Of a stretch of 64,000 bases of DNA, positions 46,073 through 54,154 are shown one piece after another. The stretch is taken from assembly GCF_949769225.1 (NCBI RefSeq), contig NZ_CATKPB010000003.1; one strand, written 5' to 3'. The stretch comes from Peptoniphilus_A genitalis. GTDB taxonomy: Bacteria > Bacillota > Clostridia > Tissierellales > Peptoniphilaceae. Made by a program: the position numbers and the translations under genes. Position 1 is the stretch's first letter. Every line of letters starts with the position of its first letter. The notes beneath the pieces are model-generated. The model was not told where the DNA came from. It worked only from the letters and a program-made list of their open reading frames with translations, and did not search any database.

Positions 46073-46100
46073 GGAACTGAGATTAATTTTTCTCAGTTCC
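46073..46100. terminator. Bidirectional terminator
   Basis: Perfect 10-bp stem GGAACTGAGA/TCTCAGTTCC with an 8-nt loop; T-run to the right, A-run to the left, so it can stop transcription from both sides. Confidence 0.9.
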
Positions 46101-46126
46101 TTTTACTTTTATAAATAAAATTTTTA

Positions 46127-46324
46127 TTAATATAATTTTGCTCCTGCTGGGATTTTGTCCTCTAGCATTACAAGATTTAATAATTCTTCTCCATCATAGT
46201 CGCATACTGCTGATAGAAGCATATCACAAGATTCAACCCCCATCATCTTCCTTGGTGGAAGGTTTGTTATAGCAACAAGAGTCTTGCCAATTAGTTCTTC
46301 TGCATCGTAAATATTTTCTCTCAT
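46127..46324 (-). pseudogene. metG 3' fragment (tRNA-binding domain), copy 1
   Basis: Last ~60 codons of a methionyl-tRNA synthetase C-terminal EMAP/Trbp-type domain: 'AEELIGKTLVAITNLPPRKMMGV.SC.MLLSAV', ending 'KIPAGAKLY'. The first four codons (MREN) are foreign. It matches the end of the longer fragment at 53536 closely. The catalytic and anticodon domains are absent. A complete metG must exist elsewhere. Confidence 0.85.
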
Positions 46325-46380
46325 TGTTGATGACCATTACCATAAAAAAATGGTATGCAATAAATTTTTACAAACACAAT

Positions 46381-46953
46381 TTATCTCAGATTTTTTACAA
46401 TTTTCTTTAACTCAGGCAAGACCTCTTCTTTAAAAAAAGGATTTTTTGCTATCCACCTGTTGTTTAGAGGACTTGGGTGGGCTATTGGGAAATATTCTGG
46501 CAAAAATTCTTTGTAAGATTTTACTGTTTCAGTTAAATTTTTCTTAAATTTATCCTTCAAATAAAACTTTTGAGCATAGGCTCCTATCAAAATGGTTAAC
46601 TTTATATCCTTCAATTCATTTAATAATAGTGGATGGTATTCTTTTGCGATAAAAGATCTAGGAGCCTTGTCGCCCGATTTTCCCTTTCCAGGATAATAAA
46701 AATCCATTGGAATTATAGAAAAATCTTCACTATGGAGGACGTCTTCCGATATACCCAACCATTTGACAAGATTTTCCCCGCTCTTATCATTAAATAAAAT
46801 ACCAGTTTCTTCAACCCTTTCCCCAGGAGCTTGCCCAATTATCAAAATTTTTGATTTTGGATTTAGCTGGAATATTGGGTTAATTCCTTTATTTGTGTAG
46901 ATTTCATTTCTGCAATCTTCTCTTAATTTTTTAATAATGAGTTTTTCTTCCAT
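46381..46953 (-). CDS. Uracil-DNA glycosylase-family protein
   Basis: 190 aa. 'ILIIGQAPGERVEETGILFNDKSGENLVKWLG' is the active-site motif region of the UDG superfamily, and 'PIAHPSPLN' the C-terminal His motif. It has 'FYYPGKGKSGDKAPR' between. No N-terminal four-cysteine cluster typical of family 4 enzymes is visible, so it is closer to the clostridial UDG-like group whose substrate range is unclear. Repairs deaminated bases if active. It lies just inside the metG-bounded accessory segment. Confidence 0.8.
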   Translation of the reverse strand: MEEKLIIKKLREDCRNEIYTNKGINPIFQLNPKSKILIIGQAPGERVEETGILFNDKSGENLVKWLGISEDVLHSEDFSIIPMDFYYPGKGKSGDKAPRSFIAKEYHPLLLNELKDIKLTILIGAYAQKFYLKDKFKKNLTETVKSYKEFLPEYFPIAHPSPLNNRWIAKNPFFKEEVLPELKKIVKNLR

Positions 46954-47156
46954 AATTTTGCCATCACTTTCATTAGAATTAGAACCTTACCAAGCTTTAG
47001 GACAAGTAACAATTTTCGTAAAAAATCTATTCTTAGCCTAGTAAAACTTTCAACCTACATAAGATAATTACCCATTTTTGTCTTGACTCTCATAATGAAT
47101 AGCATAATCTACTATCATTCCTTGTGATGTTAGATTTTCATTTATAAATCTTTCAA

Positions 47157-47414
47157 TTATGCTTTTGTCTTTGTTGCTTCTTCTAATAGGATTTTTATTT
47201 CTTCATCTGTTAGTTCTTCTGCATTTTCTATAAGGCTTTCTAAGATTGCTCCTCTTGTTATGAGTCTATGTGTTCTTTCTTTTCTTCTTTTTTCTATGTC
47301 TTGTTTTAATATCTTTTTTTCTTGATTTTTTAGTTGTCTTAATCTTTCTTCTGTATGGTCAATTTTGTCTTTTATTTCTTTTGACTCTTGTCTTATTTGT
47401 TCCAATTTTTTCAT
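47157..47414 (-). CDS. DUF3847-like coiled-coil protein, copy 1
   Basis: 85 aa, highly charged. N-terminal coiled coil (about 1-45, K/E/Q/R heptads), then 'RKERTHRLITRGAILESLIENAEELTDEEIKILLEEA'. This is the pattern of DUF3847 proteins carried beside relaxase genes on mobilizable elements. Paralogues at 51602 and 53200. A conserved hairpin lies just upstream. No relaxase gene is nearby, so it is probably a stranded remnant, though the frame is intact. Confidence 0.7.
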   Translation of the reverse strand: MKKLEQIRQESKEIKDKIDHTEERLRQLKNQEKKILKQDIEKRRKERTHRLITRGAILESLIENAEELTDEEIKILLEEATKTKA

Positions 47415-47442
47415 ACCAATTTCCTTTCATGCAATAAAAAAA

Positions 47443-47470
47443 GACGATAGAGTTTTAGTTTCTATCGTCT
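47443..47470. terminator. Hairpin of the AGACGA...TCGTCT family
   Basis: Perfect 10-bp arms AGACGATAGA/TCTATCGTCT and an 8-nt loop, immediately upstream of the DUF3847-like gene, A-run on the left. Confidence 0.7.
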
Positions 47471-47637
47471 AAGATATTCATCATTTAATGTTTTAATATT
47501 TTTCTAATTTAATAAGTTTTTATATCCTTACCACAAGACCATATTTTAGTTTCAGCAACTCTGAATCTTAATATAATCACTTATTATACTTGTTAATTCT
47601 ATATCTAAGATCTAATACAGATATATAATCATTTATC

Positions 47638-48282
47638 CTAATTATCTAATTTTAGATTTTCCATTTTCTTTGAATTCAATGCAAAAGACATTATAAATAT
47701 TACCAAATATATTATACAAAGTACAATATTTCCTCCTGACTTAGAAAATCCAAGCCTATTTAATGCAAATATTTCTATTGATACTAGCATTATAGAGCCA
47801 ATCAATCCTAAAACTATCCACAAGTCACCTTTCTCTAAATCAATAAAGTACATGGCTAAGTAGAAGATTGATACTAATTGTAATATAAGACCTAATAGAA
47901 CATTTAACAAAGATATTAAGTCTGAAAATCCATAATCAAAATAATGCTTACCTAGATAAATTGATATATAATTCAAAATAATCAACATCAATATAGAAAA
48001 GAGAATAATAACTACTTGACTTATATATTTTGATAATATTATATTTTTACTTTTTATTGGTAGCATGAATTCATATTTATATAATTTTAAATCATAATCT
48101 TTTCTTTGAGATAAAAGGATCAACAAACTGTTAGCGAAGATTACAACTGCAAAATACGCAAAAACAACCATTTGTATGTCAGCAAATAAATTTATTAGAA
48201 TCCATGCTAAAATTAAAAATGCATTCATTATAAAAATGTTTTTAATATTTTTGTAATATATTTCTAGCAATAAACCTTTCAT
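47638..48282 (-). CDS. ABC-2-type transporter permease
   Basis: 214 aa with six hydrophobic helices (roughly 15-48, 50-60, 85-107, 115-145, 150-172, 185-205). The N-terminal 'YDLKLYKYEFMLPIKSKNIILSKYISQ' is typical of ABC-2 subunits of bacitracin/lantibiotic-type exporters. Starts 3 nt after the ATPase stop. Substrate unknown. Confidence 0.82.
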   Translation of the reverse strand: MKGLLLEIYYKNIKNIFIMNAFLILAWILINLFADIQMVVFAYFAVVIFANSLLILLSQRKDYDLKLYKYEFMLPIKSKNIILSKYISQVVIILFSILMLIILNYISIYLGKHYFDYGFSDLISLLNVLLGLILQLVSIFYLAMYFIDLEKGDLWIVLGLIGSIMLVSIEIFALNRLGFSKSGGNIVLCIIYLVIFIMSFALNSKKMENLKLDN

Positions 48283-48285
48283 ATA

Positions 48286-49170
48286 TTAGTCCTCCTTCCA
48301 TGTTAATGTTAATATTAATAACATTTCATCAAAATTTGGTTTATTCACAACAAATTCTTTATACTTATTCTTTATCTTCGATATATCTTTTACTAAAATA
48401 TCTACCCTTCCAAATTCCTTCCTGTATGAAATGATGTCCGTTTTTTCCACTTTTTCTAGTTCTGTATCAGTACAACGAAGTATCCCATAGTTATATAACA
48501 ATTCATCTTTTTCTTCGCTCAACACGACTTTACCATTATCCATAAAAACTATATAATCAGCTATTTTTTCCAAATCTGTTGTAATATGTGATGATATATA
48601 TACCGAGTGTTCTGGGTTTTCTATAAATTCTAATAATATACATAAAATCTCATCTCTACTTACTGGGTCTAACCCTGAAGTAATTTCATCTAATATGAGA
48701 AGTTTTGTTTCATGAGACAATGCTATAGCCAACGATAACTTTTTTTTCATTCCAAATGAAAATTGCTTAGTTTTCTTATCTATTGGCAAATTAAATCGAT
48801 TCAAATAATTTTTAAAACTATCTTCTTCCCAATTACTATAATTAAATTTCATTACCTCATTTATCTCATTAGGTGTTAATAATAATGAATAGTTAGGGTC
48901 ATCTAAAACAACGCCTATGTGTTTTTTAATATCTATTTGATTACAATATTCAGTACCAAATATCTCTACTTTTCCCTCATCTTTTTGAAACATTCCAAGT
49001 ACACAAGAAATAGTAGTACTTTTTCCTGCTCCATTTCTTCCTATGTTTCCTACAATAGATCCATAAGGTACTTCAATATTTATATTTTTCAAAGAAAAAT
49101 CATTTGTTTTATTCTTTTTATTTAATCCAGATACCCTTAATGCTAATTTATTTTCATATGAATCCATCAT
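48286..49170 (-). CDS. ABC transporter ATPase (YtrB/BcrA-like)
   Basis: 294 aa. Walker A GRNGAGKST, Q-loop, 'QFSFGMKKKLSLAIAL' signature (degenerate FSFGMKKK as in YtrB), Walker B 'LLILDEITSGLDP', H-loop 'SSHITTDLEKIAD'. It overlaps the GntR stop by 4 nt. GntR(YtrA)-ATPase-permease is the classic ytr layout induced by cell-wall antibiotics. Confidence 0.9.
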   Translation of the reverse strand: MMDSYENKLALRVSGLNKKNKTNDFSLKNINIEVPYGSIVGNIGRNGAGKSTTISCVLGMFQKDEGKVEIFGTEYCNQIDIKKHIGVVLDDPNYSLLLTPNEINEVMKFNYSNWEEDSFKNYLNRFNLPIDKKTKQFSFGMKKKLSLAIALSHETKLLILDEITSGLDPVSRDEILCILLEFIENPEHSVYISSHITTDLEKIADYIVFMDNGKVVLSEEKDELLYNYGILRCTDTELEKVEKTDIISYRKEFGRVDILVKDISKIKNKYKEFVVNKPNFDEMLLILTLTWKED

Positions 49171-49544
49171 TGCCCCTCCTCATATATCTTTTTTATTAAA
49201 TCTATCAAATCCTCTATTGAAATTGAACTTGATTGTATTTTCTTGACAATTTTCTTTGCTAAATCTTCCACTTCTTTATATGTTTCTATTTTTTGTAATT
49301 CAATATTTCTTGCTGATATAAAACTGCCTTTGCCATGAATAGTTTCAATAAATCCATCTTTTTGTAAATTTTCATAAGCCTTTTGAACTGTAATTACAGC
49401 TACCTTAAGATTTCTAGCTAATACTCTCATAGATGGTATAGAATCTCCAGTTTTCAAATCTTCATTCATAATTTGTTTTTTTATCTGATTTTCTATTTGC
49501 TCATAAATTGGCTCACTAGAATCAGTGTTTATAATAATATTTAT
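49167..49544 (-). CDS. YtrA-type GntR regulator with probable AUA start
   Basis: 125 codons if read from ATA 49544; the first ATG in frame (49469) would cut off the first helix of the wHTH. From ATA the protein begins NIIINTDSSEPIYEQIENQI, the canonical YtrA N-terminus, and a GGAGG lies 6 nt upstream of the ATA. The HTH 'SMRVLARNLKVAVITVQKAYENLQKDGFIETIHGKGSFIS' follows. Short C-terminal effector domain. It should repress the ABC operon. An ATT one codon upstream is another possible non-standard start. Confidence 0.78.
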   Translation of the reverse strand: MNIIINTDSSEPIYEQIENQIKKQIMNEDLKTGDSIPSMRVLARNLKVAVITVQKAYENLQKDGFIETIHGKGSFISARNIELQKIETYKEVEDLAKKIVKKIQSSSISIEDLIDLIKKIYEEGQ

Positions 49545-49652
49545 AATGCACCTCCTGTTTCAGAAGTGTACTTATGTGTACTTGTCAATTTAATAATACC
49601 ACCAATAAAAATTTTTTTCAACCCCACTAAACTCCTAATTTTGAGTATAAAA

Positions 49653-49684
49653 AAAGACGATAAAGATACCATCTTCCCGTCTTT
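49653..49684. terminator. Hairpin of the AAAGACG...CGTCTTT family
   Basis: AAAGACG/CGTCTTT outer arms with an inner AAGAT/ATCTT stem, flanked by A- and T-rich DNA between the GntR gene and the ABC-F gene. Confidence 0.6.
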
Positions 49685-49785
49685 AGCTTTACTCTCGACT
49701 TAAATATTAGATTTAAAATATTAATTTAATACTATCATCTCCATTTTGGTATGAAAAAAGCACCTACCAATGTAGATGCTAAAAT

Positions 49786-51387
49786 TTATTTTTTTCTCTC
49801 TTCAATGAGTTTATTATATTCATCTTCTAGTTTTTTTCTCTCCTCTTTAGGTAACTCCATTGCTAGTCTAGAACTTATGGAAGATATTCTAAAATCAAGT
49901 AATAAACTATCTCTATCCTTGCTACTCGTTGTTTTCTCTTTTTTATTTTTGTATTGTGATAAATTACCTTTAAAACTTTTGATTCTTTTATCTTCTATAA
50001 TTAAAAGTGTATCTGCTAGATTATTTATAAACTCCTCATCATGACTTACAAATATAAATGGTCTATCATAATATTTCAATAGATTTTCTAAACTTTCTAT
50101 TGCTCTTATATCTAAAAAGTTTGTTGGTTCATCAAAAATAAGATAGTTAAAGTTAGAAGTTAATATTTTAGCCAGTTTTACCTTAGCTTTTTCTCCATCA
50201 CTTAAAATACTTACAATCTTGTAAACATCATTAGTCTTAAATCCTAATCTTGCAAGAACAATCCTTGTCATTGTTTCATCATATATCGACGTATTTAATA
50301 CATTTGCTAAGATATCAATGTCTTCTTCTAAAATATCACTCATTTGACTAAAATAACCTATTTTAAGATTTGGATGCACCCATACATTTTCTTGATTTAG
50401 AATCATGTTTAATAGGGTGGTTTTTCCACTTCCATTTTCTCCTATAAGAGCTGTTTTAGAATTATTTTTTATTTGAAAGTTGGATTTTTCAAATAAAATC
50501 TTATTTCCGAACTCTTTATTTAGATTTTCTCCTCTTATCAAAACTTTAGAGTGGAGTTGTTTATTATCTGGAATGGATAGTTTTATTTCTGTTTCTTCTT
50601 TAGGCTTTTCTTTTACTTCTAGTTGATCTATTCTGGATTCTACAGATTTTACTTGTTTATCTAGTTTTTTCTTGTTTTCTTGACCGCCCATCTTATGGAG
50701 CCTTGCTTCTGAGTTTCCCATCCTTTTAGGCGTGGTTCTTACTTTTGATGATTGTTCTTTTATATTGCTAGCTAAATTTTCAAGTCTTCTTTTTTCTTTT
50801 ATAAAATTTGAATACTCTTTTTCTTTAAACTTAAGTCTTTTCTCTCTTTCTTCAAGATAGAATTTGTAGTCTCCATTATATTCTTCAATTTTTCCGTTCT
50901 TTAATTCTAAAATCTTTTTACAAGTTCTATTTATGAAATCACGATCATGCGAAATTAGAAGATATCCTATTTTTCTTGAGTTTAGCTTTCCTATAAGTTC
51001 TTCCTTTTGCTTTAAGTCTAAGTGAGATGTAGGCTCGTCGATTAATAGAAATTTAAAACTATCTGATAATAGATCTGTTAGCTTTAATCTTTGTTCTTCG
51101 CCTGGACTATAGTTGTCATTAGCCCTTAACTGTGATTTAGAGTAGATTTCATCAGAAAAGTATTTGACTTTACTGTCATAATTTAATAAATAACCCAGTT
51201 CTCTATCCACTCTTACTTGACCAGTACAGTCTTTATCTAAGCCTAATATTATTCTTAAAAGAGTAGTTTTACCCGTTCCATTCTCACCTATTAAGGCTAT
51301 CTTTTCATTTTTATTTATTGATAAACTATCAATTTTAAATAGCTTTCTATCTTGTAAAGTTTTTATTAAGTTTTGTATATATATCAT
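49786..51387 (-). CDS. ABC-F protein, antibiotic-resistance (ribosome protection) type
   Basis: 533 aa: two ABC domains, no membrane segment. First domain Walker A GENGTGKTT (near 34-42), 'SPGEEQRLKL', 'LLIDEPTSHLD'; an extended charged linker ('NIKEQSSKVRTTPKRMGNSEARLHKMG') ; second domain GENGSGKTT, 'SDGEKAKVKLAKIL', 'LIFDEPTNFLD'. The linker block is the feature of Vga/Msr/Lsa-like proteins that dislodge macrolide, lincosamide, streptogramin or pleuromutilin drugs from the ribosome. Its leader looks like an attenuator. Drug spectrum cannot be read from sequence. Confidence 0.85.
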   Translation of the reverse strand: MIYIQNLIKTLQDRKLFKIDSLSINKNEKIALIGENGTGKTTLLRIILGLDKDCTGQVRVDRELGYLLNYDSKVKYFSDEIYSKSQLRANDNYSPGEEQRLKLTDLLSDSFKFLLIDEPTSHLDLKQKEELIGKLNSRKIGYLLISHDRDFINRTCKKILELKNGKIEEYNGDYKFYLEEREKRLKFKEKEYSNFIKEKRRLENLASNIKEQSSKVRTTPKRMGNSEARLHKMGGQENKKKLDKQVKSVESRIDQLEVKEKPKEETEIKLSIPDNKQLHSKVLIRGENLNKEFGNKILFEKSNFQIKNNSKTALIGENGSGKTTLLNMILNQENVWVHPNLKIGYFSQMSDILEEDIDILANVLNTSIYDETMTRIVLARLGFKTNDVYKIVSILSDGEKAKVKLAKILTSNFNYLIFDEPTNFLDIRAIESLENLLKYYDRPFIFVSHDEEFINNLADTLLIIEDKRIKSFKGNLSQYKNKKEKTTSSKDRDSLLLDFRISSISSRLAMELPKEERKKLEDEYNKLIEERKK

Positions 51388-51407
51388 AAATCCTCCTATG
51401 CTTTTTT

Positions 51408-51428
51408 GAGAGGATTTCTTTTCCTCTC
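51408..51428 (-). promoter_or_regulatory. Attenuator hairpin upstream of the ABC-F gene
   Basis: GAGAGGA/TCCTCTC stem with a 7-nt loop, directly after the leader-peptide stop. The AAATCCTC part can instead pair with the AGGATTT at the ABC-F ribosome site (51390-51396), so two exclusive structures are possible. Confidence 0.6.
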
Positions 51429-51461
51429 TTAGTTACTTAGAAAACTATTTGTATTAATCAT
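51429..51461 (-). CDS. 10-aa leader peptide of the ABC-F gene
   Basis: MINTNSFLSN then TAA. A GGAGG ribosome site lies 9 nt before the ATG. Its stop abuts the attenuator hairpin, the layout of drug-inducible leader peptides. Confidence 0.6.
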   Translation of the reverse strand: MINTNSFLSN

Positions 51462-51601
51462 TTATCTGTACCTCCTGATACTATTTTCATAATATATACC
51501 CCATTCAGAATACTAAAATCCCTCTATTTATTATACAAAAAGTATTTTTTTCCTAATATTATTTCATAATCTTATAATCAGACTGTTCGTATTTATTTTT
51601 C

Positions 51602-51892
51602 TTAATTTCCTTTCATTATTCTTAGTGTTTCTTTAAATTCTTTTGTCTTTGTTGCTTCTTCTAGTAGGATTTTTATTTCTTCATCTGTTAGTTCTTCTGC
51701 ATTTTCTATAAGGCTTTCTAAGATTGCTCCTCTTGTTATTAGCCTATGAGTTCTTTCTTTTCTTCTTTTTACTATGTCTTGTTTTAATATCTTTTGTTCT
51801 TGATTTTTTAGTTGCCTTAATCTTTCTTCTGTATCATCAATTTTATCTTTTATTTCTTTTGACTCTTGTCTTATATGTTCTAATTTTTTCAT
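51602..51892 (-). CDS. DUF3847-like coiled-coil protein, copy 2
   Basis: 96 aa, almost identical to copy 1 over the first 84 residues (D for H in 'KIDDTEERL', a few other changes), then an extra tail 'EFKETLRIMKGN' that is probably the native C-terminus. Good ribosome site (AGGAGA). A conserved hairpin lies upstream. Likely relic of a second mobilizable-element insertion. Confidence 0.7.
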   Translation of the reverse strand: MKKLEHIRQESKEIKDKIDDTEERLRQLKNQEQKILKQDIVKRRKERTHRLITRGAILESLIENAEELTDEEIKILLEEATKTKEFKETLRIMKGN

Positions 51893-51915
51893 ATTATTCT
51901 CCTTTCTTGTATTAA

Positions 51916-51952
51916 AAAAGACGACTAGTTTTTACTTTTCTAATCGTCTTTT
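51916..51952. terminator. Hairpin of the AGACGA...TCGTCT family
   Basis: AAAAGACGACTAG/CTAATCGTCTTTT with one unpaired base, upstream of DUF3847 copy 2, A- and T-runs on the two sides. Confidence 0.7.
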
Positions 51953-52082
51953 TTCTAAATGTTATACATTTCTATATTACATTTTAGTTTTACGTTTTCT
52001 ATATATCTTTCCATGTAATCCCAATCTGGAATGTTATAACTTTTTGTTTATCTTTTTTATCATATTTTTCTCACAAAGATAA

Positions 52083-52420
52083 AAGATGTAGCCAGATTCT
52101 TAGATGATCATTTCGCCATGAATGTAAACCAAGAAACTCTTGAAAAAATATCTACAATGAGCGGGACTAAATTAAAAAATCTATTCAAAGAAAAATATGG
52201 TCAGAGCATTACAGAATACACCCAAAGAAAAAGAATGAATGTAGCTGAAACTCTTCTCTTAAATACCAAACTTCCTATAAAAGAAATAGCTCAATCTGTT
52301 GGATACTCATCCCATAGCAAATTTTCCATTTATTACAAAAGATACAAGGGAAAACTTCCTAGTGAAGTTCGTAATTTGACTTGCGACCACCACAATTTAA
52401 ATTGTGATTGCAGTGATTAA
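52083..52420 (+). pseudogene. AraC-family regulator, C-terminal fragment
   Basis: The frame reads 'KDVARFLDDHFAMNVNQETLEKISTMSGTKLKNLFKEKYGQSITEYTQRKRMNVAETLLLNTKLPIKEIAQSVGYSSHSKFSIYYKRYKG', a complete two-HTH AraC DNA-binding domain, closed upstream by a stop near 52040. The ~180-residue ligand domain is missing. An ATG at 52118 could express the second part alone. The Cys/His-rich end ('CDHHNLNCDC') is unusual. Confidence 0.8.
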
Positions 52421-52678
52421 ACTAATTTTTTATACGCCTTTATCTTATATGAATTTGCATGTATAGATATTTGTATAGGAATGGTTCTTGTCTTGTTTTT
52501 AAGATATGCTCACATTCATTAGATTGAAGTTTCTTTCGTTTATATTTCACTCTAACCCATCTTCATATAACTGTTCATGGCTTATATCTATTTCTGATAA
52601 TTAGTTTTTTTAAGCTACAGCCCCTTAAAATAAATAGCCAAGAATTCGAATTGAACATTATAAGTTATGAATTTCTAG

Positions 52679-53176
52679 TTAAACCAAAACGGTCAGTAAA
52701 TATGCCAAAATTAGGCTCACGAAAAAGAAGATTATAATTTTTGCAATCTGACTTTTCCCATTAAAACCAAAATTATCATAACCCTTAGCACCAACCGTCT
52801 CTGGGTAAACTTTAGTCGGCAATTTTAACTTGGTAAGCATGAGATAATCAAAAAAGATAATATCAAAAAGCTTATATCCTTCAAATAGTATTAAAAATCT
52901 AACAAAGGCTTGCTGAAAAGTTAAACTAAATTTTACTGTATCAACAATTGCCCAGCCTAGAACGGCTGCAATGGCTAGCAATCCAAGTATCATGATAAGT
53001 CCGCCGATTATATTGATCCAAATCGGTTTATCTGGCAACTTACTCATCATAACTTTGATATCATCGGGTGCACCGAAATGCTTCGAGCCAAATTTCGGTA
53101 TAATAAGTATAAAATTCACCATCATAATTGATGCTGTTAAGCAGATGATTGTTAACATACCAAGTGTTTTCATCAA
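52679..53176 (-). CDS. Four-helix membrane protein of unknown function
   Basis: 165 aa with hydrophobic segments near 5-28, 56-80, 92-108 and 145-165. 'KFGSKHFGAPDDIKVMMSKLPDKP' forms the first extracytoplasmic loop. No family recognised. It is convergent with the AraC fragment. Two alternative Met starts, MM, are adjacent; GGAGG lies upstream. Confidence 0.65.
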   Translation of the reverse strand: MMKTLGMLTIICLTASIMMVNFILIIPKFGSKHFGAPDDIKVMMSKLPDKPIWINIIGGLIMILGLLAIAAVLGWAIVDTVKFSLTFQQAFVRFLILFEGYKLFDIIFFDYLMLTKLKLPTKVYPETVGAKGYDNFGFNGKSQIAKIIIFFFVSLILAYLLTVLV

Positions 53177-53199
53177 TTTAGTTTACCTCCTCTTTATCT

Positions 53200-53437
53200 T
53201 ATTATTCTAAGTGTTTTTTTAAATTCTTTTGTCTTTGTTGCTTTTCTAGGATTTTTATTTCTTCATCTGTTAAATCTTCTACATTTTCTATAAGGCTTTC
53301 TAAGATTTCTCCTATTGTTATGAGCCTATGAGTTCTTTCTTTTCTTCTTTTTATTATGTCTTGTTTTAATATCTTCTTTTCTTGATTTTTTAGTTGTCTT
53401 AATCTCTCTTCTGTATCTTCTATTTTAGTTTTCTTTA
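53200..53437 (-). pseudogene. DUF3847-like gene, degenerate copy 3
   Basis: Nucleotide match to copies 1 and 2 over about 235 nt, but a 4-nt deletion in the 'EEATKTK' region and loss of the N-terminal codons break the frame. Confidence 0.78.
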
Positions 53438-53489
53438 AATTGATTTTATTATATAGCTTAATAATTCTATTAATCCAATTATAAAAATT

Positions 53490-53518
53490 AAACTGGGATT
53501 CATACCAAACCCCAGTTT
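53490..53518 (-). terminator. Terminator after metG fragment 2
   Basis: AAACTGGG/CCCAGTTT stem with a 13-nt loop, T-rich on the minus strand, 18 nt after the stop at 53536. Probably the native metG terminator. Confidence 0.7.
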
Positions 53519-53535
53519 CATAATTAGCGTGTTCT

Positions 53536-53985
53536 TTAATATAATTTTGATCCTGCTGGGATTTTGTCCTCTAGCATTACAAGATTTAATAATTCTTCGC
53601 CATCATAGTCGCATACTGCTGATAGAAGCATACCGCAAGAGTCTACTCCCATCATCTTTCTTGGTGGAAGGTTTGTTATAGCAACAAGAGTCTTGCCAAT
53701 TAATTCTTCTGCTTCGTAAAAGTTTTTGATTCCTGATAGGATTGTTCTGTCTTGACCTGATCCATCATCAAGTGTAAACTTAAGAAGTTTTTTAGATTTT
53801 GGAACTTCTTCACAGTTCTTAACTTTTACAACTCTAAAGTCAGATTTTGAGAAGGTATCAAAATCTACCATGTCTTCAAATAGAGGTTCAACCTTTACCT
53901 TTGACATGTCAAGCTTTACACTTGCCTTTTCATCTGCAACCTTGTTAGCTTTGATTTCAGCAACTTCAGCTCCAAGTGGTTTCAT
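53536..53985 (-). pseudogene. metG 3' fragment (tRNA-binding domain), copy 2
   Basis: 149 codons of a MetRS C-terminal region: linker 'LDMSKVKVEPLFEDMVDFDTFSKSDFRVVKVKNCEEVPKSKKLLKF', then the EMAP/Trbp-like tRNA-binding domain to 'IPAGSKLY'. In-frame codons continue upstream (ending 'LSEKLFPT') for about 15 residues before a stop, so the ATG is internal. Catalytic domain absent. It forms the right edge of the 46.1-54.0-kb accessory segment. Confidence 0.85.
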
Positions 53986-54154
53986 TGTTGGGAATAGTTT
54001 CTCGGATAACGTACCATTCCTTAAAGTTCCAGTTTATCCCATAATATAGCCATTTAGTAAAAGTATTGTCCAGTGCCATTGCTTAGTATTAATGAAGATT
54101 TTGTTGTCTTTTTTGTTGTCCTTAGTTTTTGTGTGGTCTTTCGAAATTCATGAT

